DNA of 64,000 nt from Nitzschia sp. pyKryTriq1. Lineage: Eukaryota > Bacillariophyta > Bacillariophyceae > Bacillariales > Bacillariaceae. The stretch is taken from positions 620,001 to 684,000 of the forward strand of contig OY101124.1 of the NCBI GenBank assembly GCA_956465555.1. The letters are read 5' to 3'. The notes below the pieces were generated by a model. The model did not search any database and was not told the origin of the DNA. It saw only the letters and a list, made by a program, of their open reading frames with translations. Every line of letters begins with the position of its first letter. The stretch's first letter is position 1. A program made the position numbers and the translations under genes. Shown here one piece after another: positions 39,048 to 49,331 of the stretch.

Positions 39048-40493
39048 TCAAACACCGGTGCCTTCTGCGGCCGGAGTAGTTGCGGATGGGCTCGAGGTGG
39101 TCGGTCCTCCTTCTGCGGCGGGAGTCGCTGCGGATGGACTCGAGGTGGTCGGTCCTTGTACAGAAGGTTGAGAAATCGAGGCGGGGTCCAATGAAGGCGC
39201 TTTTGTGGGTCGAGGGAAACCTGGCTGGAACAAACCAATATACAGTCCTGGAGAGAAGTCGGATTCACGTGAATGGAAGCGGTCACCACCGTCTGGCTGC
39301 TCAGGTCCCTGCGCGTCAATCATTAAAAATAATTGGGTTCCTGGTCCCTGAAGGTCTCGACCATGTCGAGTGATGGGAACAAATGGTGGCTGATCAAACA
39401 ACAAAGAGGTGATATCGACTTCCACTTTCTGACTGCCCGGGTTGACTGAAAAGGAAGGGCCAGCAATAGGCTCAAAGGGCACGAAAAGCAAACCGTGCAA
39501 AGTTTCCACTGCAAGTGGCGTTGATGGCAGCCTGGAAACCGTATATGTTTGAGGATCAGAAGACCCGGTATTTGTTCGAGGGATGTGAGTGAGCCGTAGA
39601 ATGGCATGATTTTCTCTGTCCACAATCCTCCAGGGCTGTGGGATCTCTTCCAGGTCAAACGTAATTAATATATAAGCGTCTGGAACTTCATTGACGGCCT
39701 TGGGGCCATTTTGAACCAGCAGCGAATCCTCTTTTCCATACGCTTCCGCAACCGTGAAGCCGTCCACGTAAATATAGGTGTCTTCGTCCGGCAATATTAC
39801 AAGCTCGTCGGGAACTGGTTCCGTCGGAGCGGAGGAGCTGGTTGGGTTCGATGACGGAGCCGGGGTTGGTTTGACCGTAGGAGCTTTCGAAGGCGGAATG
39901 GTGGGTCCTGGAGAAATAGTGGGGAATTCGGTGGGGTATTTCGTTGTAACTATCGGAGCCCTCGTAGGAAAGACAAAGGTAGGAACAGGCGCTGGCGTCG
40001 GACTTTCCGTGGGCGCAGCAGGTGGTGGAGGTGGCGAGCTGCTATTGCCACCACCAGCTGTGACAATGACCCCCAGCACCACGGCGCCACCAACCACAAG
40101 AAGACAGAGGAAACAAAGGGAACAGGCGAGCAGGGCTTTACGCCTTTTGGCGCGAGCTTCCTCCCTCTTTTCTTCGGCGTCCTCGTCGGGTTCATCCTGG
40201 TAGGGAAACTGCTCAGCAGCGGCTCCGAACTTGGAATCATCTCCAGCTGGTTCATCAGCAAAGTCGTCATCGTCTTTATCGCCTTCTTCTTCGCTGTTGT
40301 CTTCGCCTTCTGAATCCTCGTCATCGTCATCGTCCTCATCCTCATCGTCCTCATCTTCCTCCGACTCTTCGTCTTCTTCGTCGTCGTCCTCCTCCTCTTC
40401 CGAGGATTCCTCCTCCTCCTCCTCGCCACTTTCCGAGCCCCAGTCGCCATCGGACTCGCCGTCCGCCTTCCAATTTTTGTTGTCAGATGACAT
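39048..40493 (-). CDS. Type II membrane protein with CBM96/DNRLRE-like module, copy 1
   Basis: 481 residues. The cytoplasmic N-terminus is extremely acidic (long Glu/Asp/Ser runs, about residues 10-100), followed by basic EARAKRRKALLA and one membrane span at about 118-142 (CSLCFLCLLVVGGAVVLGVI). Outside lies a Pro/Thr-rich stalk with PT-x-PT repeats, then a module beginning DTYIYVDGFTVAEAYGKEDS and LLVQNG, with DAYILITFDL, the pattern of CBM96/DNRLRE carbohydrate-binding domains, closing at GDRFHSRESDFSPGLYIGLF. The C-terminal tail contains a 16-residue duplication (TTSSPSA-x-TPAAEGG). With the next gene it forms a same-strand pair. Likely wall-polysaccharide binding at the cell surface or in a silica deposition vesicle; inference only. 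Confidence 0.8.
   Translation of the reverse strand: MSSDNKNWKADGESDGDWGSESGEEEEEESSEEEEDDDEEDEESEEDEDDEDEDDDDDEDSEGEDNSEEEGDKDDDDFADEPAGDDSKFGAAAEQFPYQDEPDEDAEEKREEARAKRRKALLACSLCFLCLLVVGGAVVLGVIVTAGGGNSSSPPPPPAAPTESPTPAPVPTFVFPTRAPIVTTKYPTEFPTISPGPTIPPSKAPTVKPTPAPSSNPTSSSAPTEPVPDELVILPDEDTYIYVDGFTVAEAYGKEDSLLVQNGPKAVNEVPDAYILITFDLEEIPQPWRIVDRENHAILRLTHIPRTNTGSSDPQTYTVSRLPSTPLAVETLHGLLFVPFEPIAGPSFSVNPGSQKVEVDITSLLFDQPPFVPITRHGRDLQGPGTQLFLMIDAQGPEQPDGGDRFHSRESDFSPGLYIGLFQPGFPRPTKAPSLDPASISQPSVQGPTTSSPSAATPAAEGGPTTSSPSATTPAAEGTGV
39061..39156. repeat. 48-bp tandem duplication in coding sequence
   Basis: Two 48-bp copies, offset exactly 48, differing at a few bases, encoding the C-terminal TTSSPSA/TTPAAEG repeat of the type II membrane protein. 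Confidence 0.85.
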
Positions 40494-40903
40494 ATTGACT
40501 GTTGTAATTTACTTTCTAGGTGTACAACAATACCGGTATATTATATGATGTTTGTGTTCAAGAAGAAGTGTCAATTTTTAAAGTACTCGTGGGGCGTGAA
40601 CTGTGAACTTCAAACTTCGAAACTCGAAACTGTCTGTACAAGTACCGGTACCAGTATGTGTGGACGATCCTCGCTCGTCTTCCTTCGTCATGTATGTACA
40701 TATCATACCGGTACCAGAGGTACACGTACCGGTACGTTTTACTGCATCTCTGCACGGAGGAGGATTTGGCCCCCCCCCCGCCGGCCGCCGCGCGGGATGG
40801 ATGGGGGGCACCCATGGTATATCCAAGGTCAGATTTACGGTCATCCAAGTTCTAATTTTACTTAACTAAAATATTGACTCAAGACACGAAAAGACATAAT
40901 AGG

Positions 40904-40928
40904 ATGACGTCCGTCATTCAGACGTCAT
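40904..40928. promoter_or_regulatory. Inverted pair of CRE-like TGACGTC sites
   Basis: ATGACGTC and GACGTCAT separated by nine bases form a perfect inverted repeat, about 410 bases upstream of the minus-strand CBM96-like gene start. Opposed TGACGT/ACGTCA elements are known CO2/cAMP-responsive sites bound by bZIP factors in a diatom carbonic anhydrase promoter; a similar role here is inferred. Confidence 0.4.
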
Positions 40929-41132
40929 CATTACCGTCCGTCATCCGCACCCCCCGTAACAACCAAAATTGACTCACTTGACCCACACACTCCATCGATT
41001 TGTGCCTTGGAAAATGGCTCTTACCCCCCCCCAAATGCACCGAAACTTTGAGTTTTTCGATCATCAAGCGGCCAACTTTTTTCTATTTCCTCATCTCCCA
41101 CTCTTCATAGTCGTCGGTCAAATAAAAAAGTA

Positions 41133-41229
41133 AATCGTCGGTAGTCTAAAAAGACGGCGAGGAGAGGCGAAGGAGTCGTAGGGTAGAGGGCAGCAGTAGG
41201 GCAGGAATCGTCGGTAGTCTAAAAAGACG
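41133..41229. repeat. 24-bp direct repeat
   Basis: AATCGTCGGTAGTCTAAAAA followed by GACG occurs at 41133-41156 and again at 41206-41229, 73 bases apart. Intergenic; function unknown. Confidence 0.85.
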
Positions 41230-42364
41230 ACGACAAGAGGGCGAAAGAGTAGATTTGGGTGGGGCGAAGGAGTAATGGTCGTAGGCGGCGAGAAAGATGA
41301 TGCTTGTTGTGGTATTTTGCGACCGACACAACAAAAAATGGCGAGAAATCGCCATCGGCGAGAGAAGGGCGTGACTTTATATATATTCTATGATCCTGAA
41401 TAAAATACAATTAAATTGGACGGTCTGGTGCATGTGTTTACATAACACATCTGGAATATTTGGCGAACATTGAGAAATGAGTTGTTTTCATTGGGGCAGC
41501 TTGTATGCTTGAGGTGCGCGAGTGTTGTTGATAAAAATCAATTAAGGAGGGTCATTTTTGGCGTTCTGTGCGTTCCGTTTGGGTGACAGACGGACAGAAT
41601 AACTTGGAAGAGCGATTTTTGAACTTGGATTAGCGTGAAAATGCGCGGTTGCGCGTGGTAAAGGCAAAAACTTGGATAAGCGTATGAAGCTGGATGGGGG
41701 ACGGCCGGGCCGGCGCTATTATGGAAGTTTGAAAGTGGTGCCAGCGTGCGCTCAATTCACCCCAAGTCAAAGAGAAACTAAAAAATCATTATAAATTACA
41801 CGTTAAATGGCGATTAGTAGCTAAGGGGTAAAATTGGTTCTGCCGGCCAGGCGGAAATAATCTACCGGTACTGGTACAAGTACGTACTGTAGTTTGGCAC
41901 GAATGATGATGCATTCTGCATTTTACTCGCACTCAGTCACTGACTTTTCTATCTAGCTGGAGCAAAAGCATTCGGAAGCTGATGCTGGAGAGGAGTCGTC
42001 AAGCACAAGCATATAGCCTCTTCGTTAGAGGGATGAACTCTCTAGTAGTAGATACTACTAGAGTAGACAATCTACCAATATCTACTCTACTAGAAAGTAG
42101 CTCTACTAGAGTAGAGAAGTACTTGCAATCATGAAACAACTATGGATACTACTACTAGTCTACTTTAAAACGAAGAGACACGTCGGTAGTGCTGCTTTAC
42201 TGACTGTGTAGTCTCACGAGTAGGTAGAAACGGGCCAAGTAGGCTCCACACCAACTTTTCTTTCAATGATGATTCTGTTGGGCGACAGCGAAGATGGATA
42301 GATTTTACTACTACGATACGCCGGTGAATGGTATTTCTCCCATTAGAACATGATTCGCAATCCC

Positions 42365-43765
42365 TCAACCTGATGCTGCAGTATCCGCGTTGGTTGTGTT
42401 CGTAGTAGGGGCCGACGTTTCCACCACTGTCACAGTAGGCGCTAGCGTCGGAGGTGGCACAGGAGGTGCAGTGGAATCGGGAACCCCAGGAACTCGAGTC
42501 ATAACTATCCTTAGTTTCGGCTCCTCCCCCACTGCTTCACGGGTCTTGAATCGATCACCTGCATCTTGCTCTATTCCATAGTTGGCGATCATGAGGAGCG
42601 CCTGATCGTCATCTGCTGGCTCGTACGAGCCTCCAAAGAATAACTCGGTTACATCAATTACCACAGTTTCGTCGCTTGGGGCAACATCAAATGTGGGCCC
42701 CTTGATGCCATCAACAGGAAGAGGATAGACTCCCAAATGCAGCGATTCAACGGCGAGTGGTGTGCTCGGTAATCGCTCCACAGTGTATGTGGCAGGCCCA
42801 CGATCCAAGACGGAGACTTCATGAGTCAGCTCCAGCAAAGCAGAAAGTTCTCGATTTTGGATACGTGCGAATGGGATTCCTGATAGATCAAACTTGAGAA
42901 GCGCAAAGGCGTCGGGGACTTCGTTGACATGATCCAAAGCGTTTTGCACCAAGAAGGTTTGCTCTTCTCCGTGAGCTTCAAATTTAGCAAACCCATCCAC
43001 AATGTATGTATCTTCAATTGGAATCAACTCGACACCATCTGGTACAGCCTGAGTGGGTGCTGGGCTGATGGTTGGTTCCGTCGTAGGAAATTTCGTGGGT
43101 TGAGGAATCGGGTCTGCATCGATCGGAGCCTGTGTTGGCTGAGAGGATATCGTAGGCACCAGAGTCGGACTACCAGTAGGTGGAGGTGTCACAGGCGCTA
43201 CAGTAGGATACGAGAACGGTGCGGCTGCGATAGGTGCTCCTCCCTTTGGGGGCATTGTCGGAAAAGTTGCCGGATTAGTCGGTGCTTGGGCCGGCGAACT
43301 GGGGCCGGAGTTGTTTGATCCCGACGGCGACGAGTCGCCATCCTTTTTGAATACCAGGAAGACAAGGATAAGAGCAATTGCAACAAGAATCAAACAGCAG
43401 CAGCAAAGAATGGCAAAAATCATGGCGCCGCGATTCCCATAGCGGTCGTTTTTGCGTTCCTCCTCGGGCTCGTCTTTGAATTCATTGGCTTCTTCATCTG
43501 GATTGTATTCGGGCTGATAATACTCAGCAGGCTGACCCCGGGGATCCACTCCAGTATACTGCGGATCGTCGTAATCACCCGGTGGCGGATTGATATCATC
43601 GTCATCGTCGTCGTCGATCTCATAATCCCCGTACGCCTCTTCTTCGCCCTCGGCGTTATCTTCGTCTTCGTCTTCTTCGCTCTCATCCTCGCCTCCTTCT
43701 GCCTCTTCATCCTCCTCCTCTTGGATTTCCCAATTGTTTTCGTAATCCGTGTCGTCTTGACTCAT
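42365..43765 (-). CDS. Type II membrane protein with CBM96/DNRLRE-like module, copy 2
   Basis: 466 residues, homologous to the downstream minus-strand gene and with the same plan. An acidic cytoplasmic N-terminus (runs of Glu and Asp, residues 10-60) is followed by a Pro/Tyr-rich patch and a membrane span at about 113-136 (MIFAILCCCCLILVAIALIL) with four Cys in a row. A Pro/Thr stalk of PT-x-APxxP type leads to DTYIVDGFAKFEAHGEEQTF and LVQNA, with DAFALLKFDLSGIP. RLPSTPLAVESLH is nearly the same in both copies (RLPSTPLAVETLH), as is the closing GDRFKTREA. It ends with a second Pro/Thr tail. Probably a carbohydrate-binding surface protein. Confidence 0.8.
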   Translation of the reverse strand: MSQDDTDYENNWEIQEEEDEEAEGGEDESEEDEDEDNAEGEEEAYGDYEIDDDDDDDINPPPGDYDDPQYTGVDPRGQPAEYYQPEYNPDEEANEFKDEPEEERKNDRYGNRGAMIFAILCCCCLILVAIALILVFLVFKKDGDSSPSGSNNSGPSSPAQAPTNPATFPTMPPKGGAPIAAAPFSYPTVAPVTPPPTGSPTLVPTISSQPTQAPIDADPIPQPTKFPTTEPTISPAPTQAVPDGVELIPIEDTYIVDGFAKFEAHGEEQTFLVQNALDHVNEVPDAFALLKFDLSGIPFARIQNRELSALLELTHEVSVLDRGPATYTVERLPSTPLAVESLHLGVYPLPVDGIKGPTFDVAPSDETVVIDVTELFFGGSYEPADDDQALLMIANYGIEQDAGDRFKTREAVGEEPKLRIVMTRVPGVPDSTAPPVPPPTLAPTVTVVETSAPTTNTTNADTAASG

Positions 43766-44322
43766 GGCATCAGATTATTTGAGCAATTATCAAAACACTC
43801 GGTGCCTTCAGAACACACAAATAGAGAGAGAGAATAACAAATGTGGGATCTTCCGATCACAGGCATCGGGCATCCTTTGACCTGTTACGTACATCGCGTC
43901 GAAGGAAAGGTCATCGCGCCCACGGTCATTCTGGATGATTGATTTTTTATGCCCACACTTGAATGTGCCTTTTTTGTGTGGCGTCCTTTCCCGCCAAAAT
44001 TGTATTCGGACGAGTCAGTCTATCCCTGCCCGCCGCCGCCCTCACTCGTATGCACGCGCTGGGTATTTTTTAGCATCAATAGCGAGCGTCGAGAATTCAT
44101 TCTTTGAAATTACATCTCCATGACGACTCGCAAAGAACTACCCGTAGACTGTACGAAGGGGAGATGCAATATACATGCTTGCTAGCTAGAAACGCGGTAG
44201 AGACAACAATTAAAGAGATGTATGGGTCTCATATTTTACAGAAACTACACGCACCGTAGCATCGGCCACATCCCTGTTTTCACACTGCGAAAAAAGTCGG
44301 AGATCCTATTAGTATAGACTCA
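43766..44322. other. Intergenic region
   Basis: About 560 bases between two minus-strand membrane-protein genes; promoter of one, 3' UTR of the other. No gene supported. Confidence 0.5.
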
Positions 44323-45648
44323 TTATACCCCCAACAAGGCAACGCAGGGCTCGTACGCCAAGCACGCCAAGGGGTCGCTGGCAAAGCAGTCGTCGGCGGC
44401 ACCTTCCATGCAGCAGCTGCCAGCGCTACAAGCAGCTAGACACGGCGCCGCATTACCTGTATTAATGAGGGTAATGGAGCAGTCGCTGCGAATTGTGGAC
44501 GGGGGGAGGGCGACTTCTTCTCCAGCGCCTGGAAGTTCTAGCTTTCCACAAGGAGAATACGTCATACATGACAGAAAATCTGATCGAAGACAGTTGGTGC
44601 TCGGGTCATCGCTCCAGCAGCACTCGGCAGGTTTGCAGGCATCTTCACATGCAGAAGTCTGGGTGAGACTCCCAGCCTGGGTGGAGTCACAAAAATCAGC
44701 CACTTCGAAGGTGGCAACCGGAACAGTGACAGTAGGTCGCAAGTTCTGGCACTCAGCGTAGTCCAAACAAGTGTAAAATTTGTCATAACAGGTCACATCC
44801 GACTGCCAGCAGCAGGCTACGCTGGCGCAGGCATTCTGGCAAGCGGTAGAGTCGGAGGAAATCCGAGCAGGCGAGCAAATCTCTGCCAAATTAAATGGAG
44901 GTACCACTACCCCACTGCTTGTGACATGGCATCGTTGGTAGTTGAGACATCCTTCTTCATTGTAGAAGAAGCAGCTGCTATTCTGTGCTAGAGTTGGGTC
45001 ACAACATTCAAAGCCGTCGCAGGCAGTTTGGCAGCCATTCGAATTTTCATTCGAGGCGGTGCAACGTCTATCTTCGATGGCCGACTGGGACAATGCGAAG
45101 AGGCCGAGTCCAGGTTGGGAAGCCTGAGCTGCCGTTGTTGGAGCCATGGTGGGGGGTTTGGCCTGGTTCTCCGCATCCTTGTCTTCAAAGACTCGAACCA
45201 TAACAATGGACAAGACAATCGCCAGGATGATGCAAATAAGAGCCACAGTGATGAGACAGCATTTAGAATTGCGCCAAGAGCCATCCGCAAGTTCTGCGGT
45301 CGAATACTTGAAGCGAGGCTCGTCGTCCGGATCTGGTTCATATTCTTCGTCGCTTACTGCACTGACATTATCCTCAGGTTCCTCGCGAGGAGGCTTTCTT
45401 GGAGCAGCCCTCGGGGCAGCTTGTGGTGGCGGCTGCCTCTTTGGTTTCGACTGCGCAGCCTTTTCCTCGTCATATTCGACAAGGGCTACCTCATTCCGAG
45501 GCGGGCGGCTGCTGTTGCTTTTCTCGGGTGCGCCATCGGATGCGTTTGTTGCTGGCTTCTTTTTCTTCTTCTTTTTCTTCTTGGGTTTAGGAGCCGCCTG
45601 CTCCTCCATGTTGTCGACGAATTCGTCGTCATCTTGAGACTTCGGCAT
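44323..45648 (-). CDS. Type II membrane protein with four Cys-rich modules
   Basis: 441 residues. The cytoplasmic N-terminus is charged, with a run of nine Lys (residues about 23-31), Pro/Lys/Arg-rich stretches and an acidic patch. A membrane span follows at about 136-158 (CCLITVALICIILAIVLSIV). After an Ala/Pro/Thr linker come four similar extracellular modules from about residue 195 to the end, each with about seven Cys in the order C-x(10-16)-C-x3-C-x3-CC-x(5-11)-C-x(5-9)-C-x4-C. Examples are ACDGFECCDPT, ACASVACCWQS, ACKPAECCWSD and ACSAGSCCMEG. I do not recognise the module. Same strand and architecture as the two CBM96-like neighbours, suggesting a shared surface role. Confidence 0.78.
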   Translation of the reverse strand: MPKSQDDDEFVDNMEEQAAPKPKKKKKKKKKPATNASDGAPEKSNSSRPPRNEVALVEYDEEKAAQSKPKRQPPPQAAPRAAPRKPPREEPEDNVSAVSDEEYEPDPDDEPRFKYSTAELADGSWRNSKCCLITVALICIILAIVLSIVMVRVFEDKDAENQAKPPTMAPTTAAQASQPGLGLFALSQSAIEDRRCTASNENSNGCQTACDGFECCDPTLAQNSSCFFYNEEGCLNYQRCHVTSSGVVVPPFNLAEICSPARISSDSTACQNACASVACCWQSDVTCYDKFYTCLDYAECQNLRPTVTVPVATFEVADFCDSTQAGSLTQTSACEDACKPAECCWSDDPSTNCLRSDFLSCMTYSPCGKLELPGAGEEVALPPSTIRSDCSITLINTGNAAPCLAACSAGSCCMEGAADDCFASDPLACLAYEPCVALLGV

Positions 45649-46170
45649 GATGGAAACTTTTGAAGAAGAGAGTGAAAAGATGTTCTTCTCGATTAGTAGA
45701 GGTGCAAGTATGTAGTGCTCTTGACAAGCCTTTTCTTTGTTCTTGATGATCGAGTTTTGATGTTTGTTGTTTGTCGTGCATGACCTTTTGTGGCTCGACA
45801 GGCTCGCTTACGTAGACTTCTACGAATGATGTCTACTGCATGAGGGTCGATGACCATGATGGCGACGCTTTGGATGACGGACGGATGACCCGAAAAAAAT
45901 TGAATTTCCGATTAGTATGATCAGAATTTCTTCTTGGACGTGGCCTCTATGGTTGCTACTACTCGTGTATGTAGACAAAGTCTCTCTTATTACAAATAGT
46001 AGGACGAGTACTGGTACTGGAGTACTTCGCTGCGCTGCCCGAGGAGTCGAATAGCTACTACTAGTCGGGTATATACTGGAGGAGCAAGGAATTCGATCAA
46101 ATATCAACGATGAAATCTATTCTTTCCTACAGTAATATGTCCACCAAACCCAGCTAGTTGCTTGAGCTAG
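45649..46170. other. Intergenic region
   Basis: About 520 bases between two minus-strand genes; no gene supported. GTAC/CTAG palindromes occur near 46005-46075. Confidence 0.5.
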
Positions 46171-48510
46171 TCAGCCTTTAGTTTGGCTGGCCATGTCGCT
46201 GGATGGGTCGGGGGGGGACATTTCCCAAATTCCAAATGGGACGCCAAAGCCCACCAGGAGCCCGAAAATGGCAATAGGAATAGCCGCGCTCATGCGTAGG
46301 TGTAAAACATGATCCAGATCTTTCATGAAATATCGATCGCTCATTGATAGTATGTCAAAGAATGCAGCCACCGCCATATCCAATATAGCCAAAACGAGTA
46401 GTGGGGTGAACCGACGAAGCCCTTTCCACAGCGATCCCAAGGACAGGCCGAGAGCAATGCCGGTATAGACTAAGGCAACTGCAATATTTTTGCGTATCTT
46501 CCATAGATGTCGCCACCGCACTTTCCGTGCACTGGCATTGCCCATGTCGATGGCTACAACTACCAGGACGGCGGTCAAGGACGCAAATGCAATCAAAGCC
46601 AACAAGGAGTAGACAACCTTGGTACTCCATGAAACCAAGTTATCTTTCCGTCTCCAAAACGAGTTCACGATGACTTTGATAACTATTGCGAGGGAAGCTC
46701 CCCAACCAATCAAGCCATGCATCGCATCCTTCTGCATTGCCAAGACATGATCCCAATCACCTCGCAATGAAGAATCGATGGGGGATGCCACAAAATGAAA
46801 CCATGCCCACACGCCGACAGTGGCACTGAGAACTACGTAGCTCCCAATGTCGCGCCACGTAAAGTGAACGGCCGGGGATACCTTCCCAGAGCCAAACAAC
46901 CATACAGGTAGCAGAAAGGCATTGGCCCCAAGGACAGCCCCCAAGATCCAGAATACCAAAGCAATGGTGCGTCTCATTGCCAACACGTGCAGTAGATCTT
47001 GCCAGGCAAAGCGAAAGAATTGAACGATGGGGCGGATCCAATGCGGCCAGTCATAGAGAGGAGCGTCTCGTAGTCGATACGATATGGCATGCAACCAAGA
47101 ATTTTGCTTTCGTGTGCAAATGCCACAACTGGCGGGACAAATATGATGCATGAATGTCGCTTGCTCTTGACAAACTTTGTACTTTTCCTGTTCCGATTTG
47201 CCAAACGTTGTCCAGTGTTGACATTTCAGCGAAAGATCAAAGCAATATTCTTCCTCGATTTCCAAGGTTGTCTCGATTCCCACCAGGTATTCTCCTAGAA
47301 TGGCGGGATTTTGATAATGCCAAGACTCCGGATTTGGCGATTGAAACGACTGTTTGAAGTGTTGGTGATTGGCTGGAATTCCCAGAAAGGAAGAGGAGTC
47401 AAAGTTGGGAGCTCCTGGGAAGGCATCGACCCGTGCATCGACGGCGACAATTTTGTCGCCAATGTGAAAGTTGAAGGGCATGGCATGATCTGCGCCCAAG
47501 GTGCGTATCAAAACTTCCTGTGGCTTGGTTTGATCCAAAATCAAGAATAACTTGACTGGAGAATGGTGTCGATTGATCACGGTGATTCGATTGGACAAGT
47601 GGTCCATGACCCATTGTTCCAGGTGTTCCTGAGGATCTGCCCGAAGTCCACGGGGAGCAAAGACGTCGATGCTTTCAATAGACTCTCCCGCTCGTCCAAA
47701 GACGATGTGGGGTAGAGTTCGAGACCCTTTATGGACCTTAAAGAGTGCTGTCAATTCGGTCGGCTTGTTGTATCGGATCTTGGCTGTTTGCATTACTGTC
47801 TGCCAGACAATTCCGTTGCGACCGGTTCCTGAGAAGGGGTAAGGGAAAAGAAATTCGTTGTCAACGATTTTTTCTTCATTCTTGTTCGCCACAAAGACTC
47901 CTAAGAAATTCTTGACAAAGACCATATTTCGATTGATAATTCCTTCTTGAATCATCTCCTCAACGGTATGAATTCTCAAGAGACGATTTTGCATCGGCCG
48001 GACCTCCTTGATAATGGCAACTCGTCTCTTCTGTTTCTGGAGTTGCTCCTCCCTCTCTCGCGCTTGGCGGAGTTTCTCTTCTTCCTTCTGTTTTTGTTGC
48101 CGGGCGAATTGCGCCCGTCGTGAAGCAGATTGTTGCATCTGAGCTTGATCATATTGACGGCGTTTTGCTGGGTCGCTAAGAGTTTCGTAGGCATTGGCGA
48201 TCTTCGTAAAGGTGTCCGGGTCTCCGCCTTTGTCGGGATGATGTTCCTTGGCTAAAGTTCGGTAGTTTCGTTTCATTTCTTCCAAGGAAGCTTTTGGGGA
48301 TACACCTAGAATTTGATAAAGATCAGACAACGTGTTTACATCCCGACGACGATTGCTGCTGTAGCCATTATTTCTGTTCGACGAATGGTGCCCTTTCTTG
48401 GCCTGGCAAACAATGGTTGTGTGTTGTTGTGTGGTCAATATCGCCACCAGCAGTAGCAGATAGCACGAAGCTCTGACGCCTCCTTTTCGAGCCAGCAAAG
48501 AACGGGACAT
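46171..48510 (-). CDS. DnaJ-domain protein with ShK-like domain and several membrane spans
   Basis: 779 residues. Signal peptide at the start ([20 protein letters not shown]), then a J domain (residues about 62-122, [20 protein letters not shown], with the invariant HPD in [10 protein letters not shown]), a Gln/Lys/Arg-rich coiled coil, and a middle region including a Trp- and His-rich part. A six-Cys ShK-type domain follows ([11 protein letters not shown], then [19 protein letters not shown]), giving a C-terminal block with about six membrane spans. The J domain would lie in the ER lumen and recruit BiP-type Hsp70; membrane topology is inferred. The combination of J domain, ShK fold and multiple spans is unusual. 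The start is the first ATG and is followed directly by the signal peptide. Confidence 0.85.
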   Translation of the reverse strand: MSRSLLARKGGVRASCYLLLLVAILTTQQHTTIVCQAKKGHHSSNRNNGYSSNRRRDVNTLSDLYQILGVSPKASLEEMKRNYRTLAKEHHPDKGGDPDTFTKIANAYETLSDPAKRRQYDQAQMQQSASRRAQFARQQKQKEEEKLRQAREREEQLQKQKRRVAIIKEVRPMQNRLLRIHTVEEMIQEGIINRNMVFVKNFLGVFVANKNEEKIVDNEFLFPYPFSGTGRNGIVWQTVMQTAKIRYNKPTELTALFKVHKGSRTLPHIVFGRAGESIESIDVFAPRGLRADPQEHLEQWVMDHLSNRITVINRHHSPVKLFLILDQTKPQEVLIRTLGADHAMPFNFHIGDKIVAVDARVDAFPGAPNFDSSSFLGIPANHQHFKQSFQSPNPESWHYQNPAILGEYLVGIETTLEIEEEYCFDLSLKCQHWTTFGKSEQEKYKVCQEQATFMHHICPASCGICTRKQNSWLHAISYRLRDAPLYDWPHWIRPIVQFFRFAWQDLLHVLAMRRTIALVFWILGAVLGANAFLLPVWLFGSGKVSPAVHFTWRDIGSYVVLSATVGVWAWFHFVASPIDSSLRGDWDHVLAMQKDAMHGLIGWGASLAIVIKVIVNSFWRRKDNLVSWSTKVVYSLLALIAFASLTAVLVVVAIDMGNASARKVRWRHLWKIRKNIAVALVYTGIALGLSLGSLWKGLRRFTPLLVLAILDMAVAAFFDILSMSDRYFMKDLDHVLHLRMSAAIPIAIFGLLVGFGVPFGIWEMSPPDPSSDMASQTKG

Positions 48511-49331
48511 TATTTTCTTGTGTTGTATTGTAGTAGTAGTGGAGGTTCAAAGTTGCAATAGCTAAGCACTTTCTCAAAGGAGCATTTAGTAGGATAATGA
48601 GAAAAGGACCATGGGCCATATGCATGCATGATAGGCCGAATGAATGCAACCATGCATGCGTGCATTCAATTGTCGAGAAGGCGATCCGGGCAGTTCCACT
48701 ATTTTTTGATATTCTGCGACTTCTGGTTCCATTCAAAAGATGGCTTGGCGGAGGAACAACGGTCCCATCCACGGCAAAAGGATACTCCGATCCGAGAACG
48801 TGGACCTACGTATCTACCGCCCTACGGTACACTGTACTATACCGGTACAGAAGTAGAGACCTGCCTGATACATACGTGTATTCGTAGGAAGGACAGCCGA
48901 CAGATCTGCAGTGCAGAAGGAAGCCAAATCTTTCAAGCAGGCGGCGGTGAGACGCGACGGAGAGGACAAAAGATATCATCGTCATTATTTTCCACCCGAC
49001 AAAAAATTGAATCACACCGGCGTTTACAGAGTGCGAGTACACCATGACGAGGTGATGGGGAAACAGCAAACTGTACATAATTATTTGACTCCCACCGACT
49101 ACAGTATGCATCACAAATGAGAATTGACTCCCACCGACCCGACCCGACCCGACCCATACCATAGCAGATGATTCTTCAATCAGAATTGTCGACGTACGTT
49201 GTACGATCAGCCACATGTCGATGGATCTTCCTTTCACGACAAAAGGAAGCGGTGAAGGTCGATGAGCAGGATCCCACTGCTTCCAGAAAATCATTAGTCA
49301 TCCAAGAAAGGAAAGATATTATATTGAAAAC
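48511..49331. other. Divergent intergenic region
   Basis: Promoter space between the DnaJ gene (minus) and the sulfotransferase-like gene (plus). It has an ATGCATG-rich stretch (about 48620-48665) and four CCCGA units near 49136-49155; GACTCCCACCGAC occurs twice (about 49087 and 49127). No gene supported. Confidence 0.5.

Larger units (their letters stand above)
40494..42364. other. Long intergenic region with repeats
   Basis: 1.9 kb without a supported gene. It contains GTAC/ACCGGT palindromes (about 40630-40735 and 41865-41890), a C-rich run near 40770, an inverted pair of CRE half-sites (40904-40928), a 24-bp direct repeat (41133-41156 and 41206-41229) and a CTAG-rich stretch (about 42040-42120). 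Confidence 0.6.
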
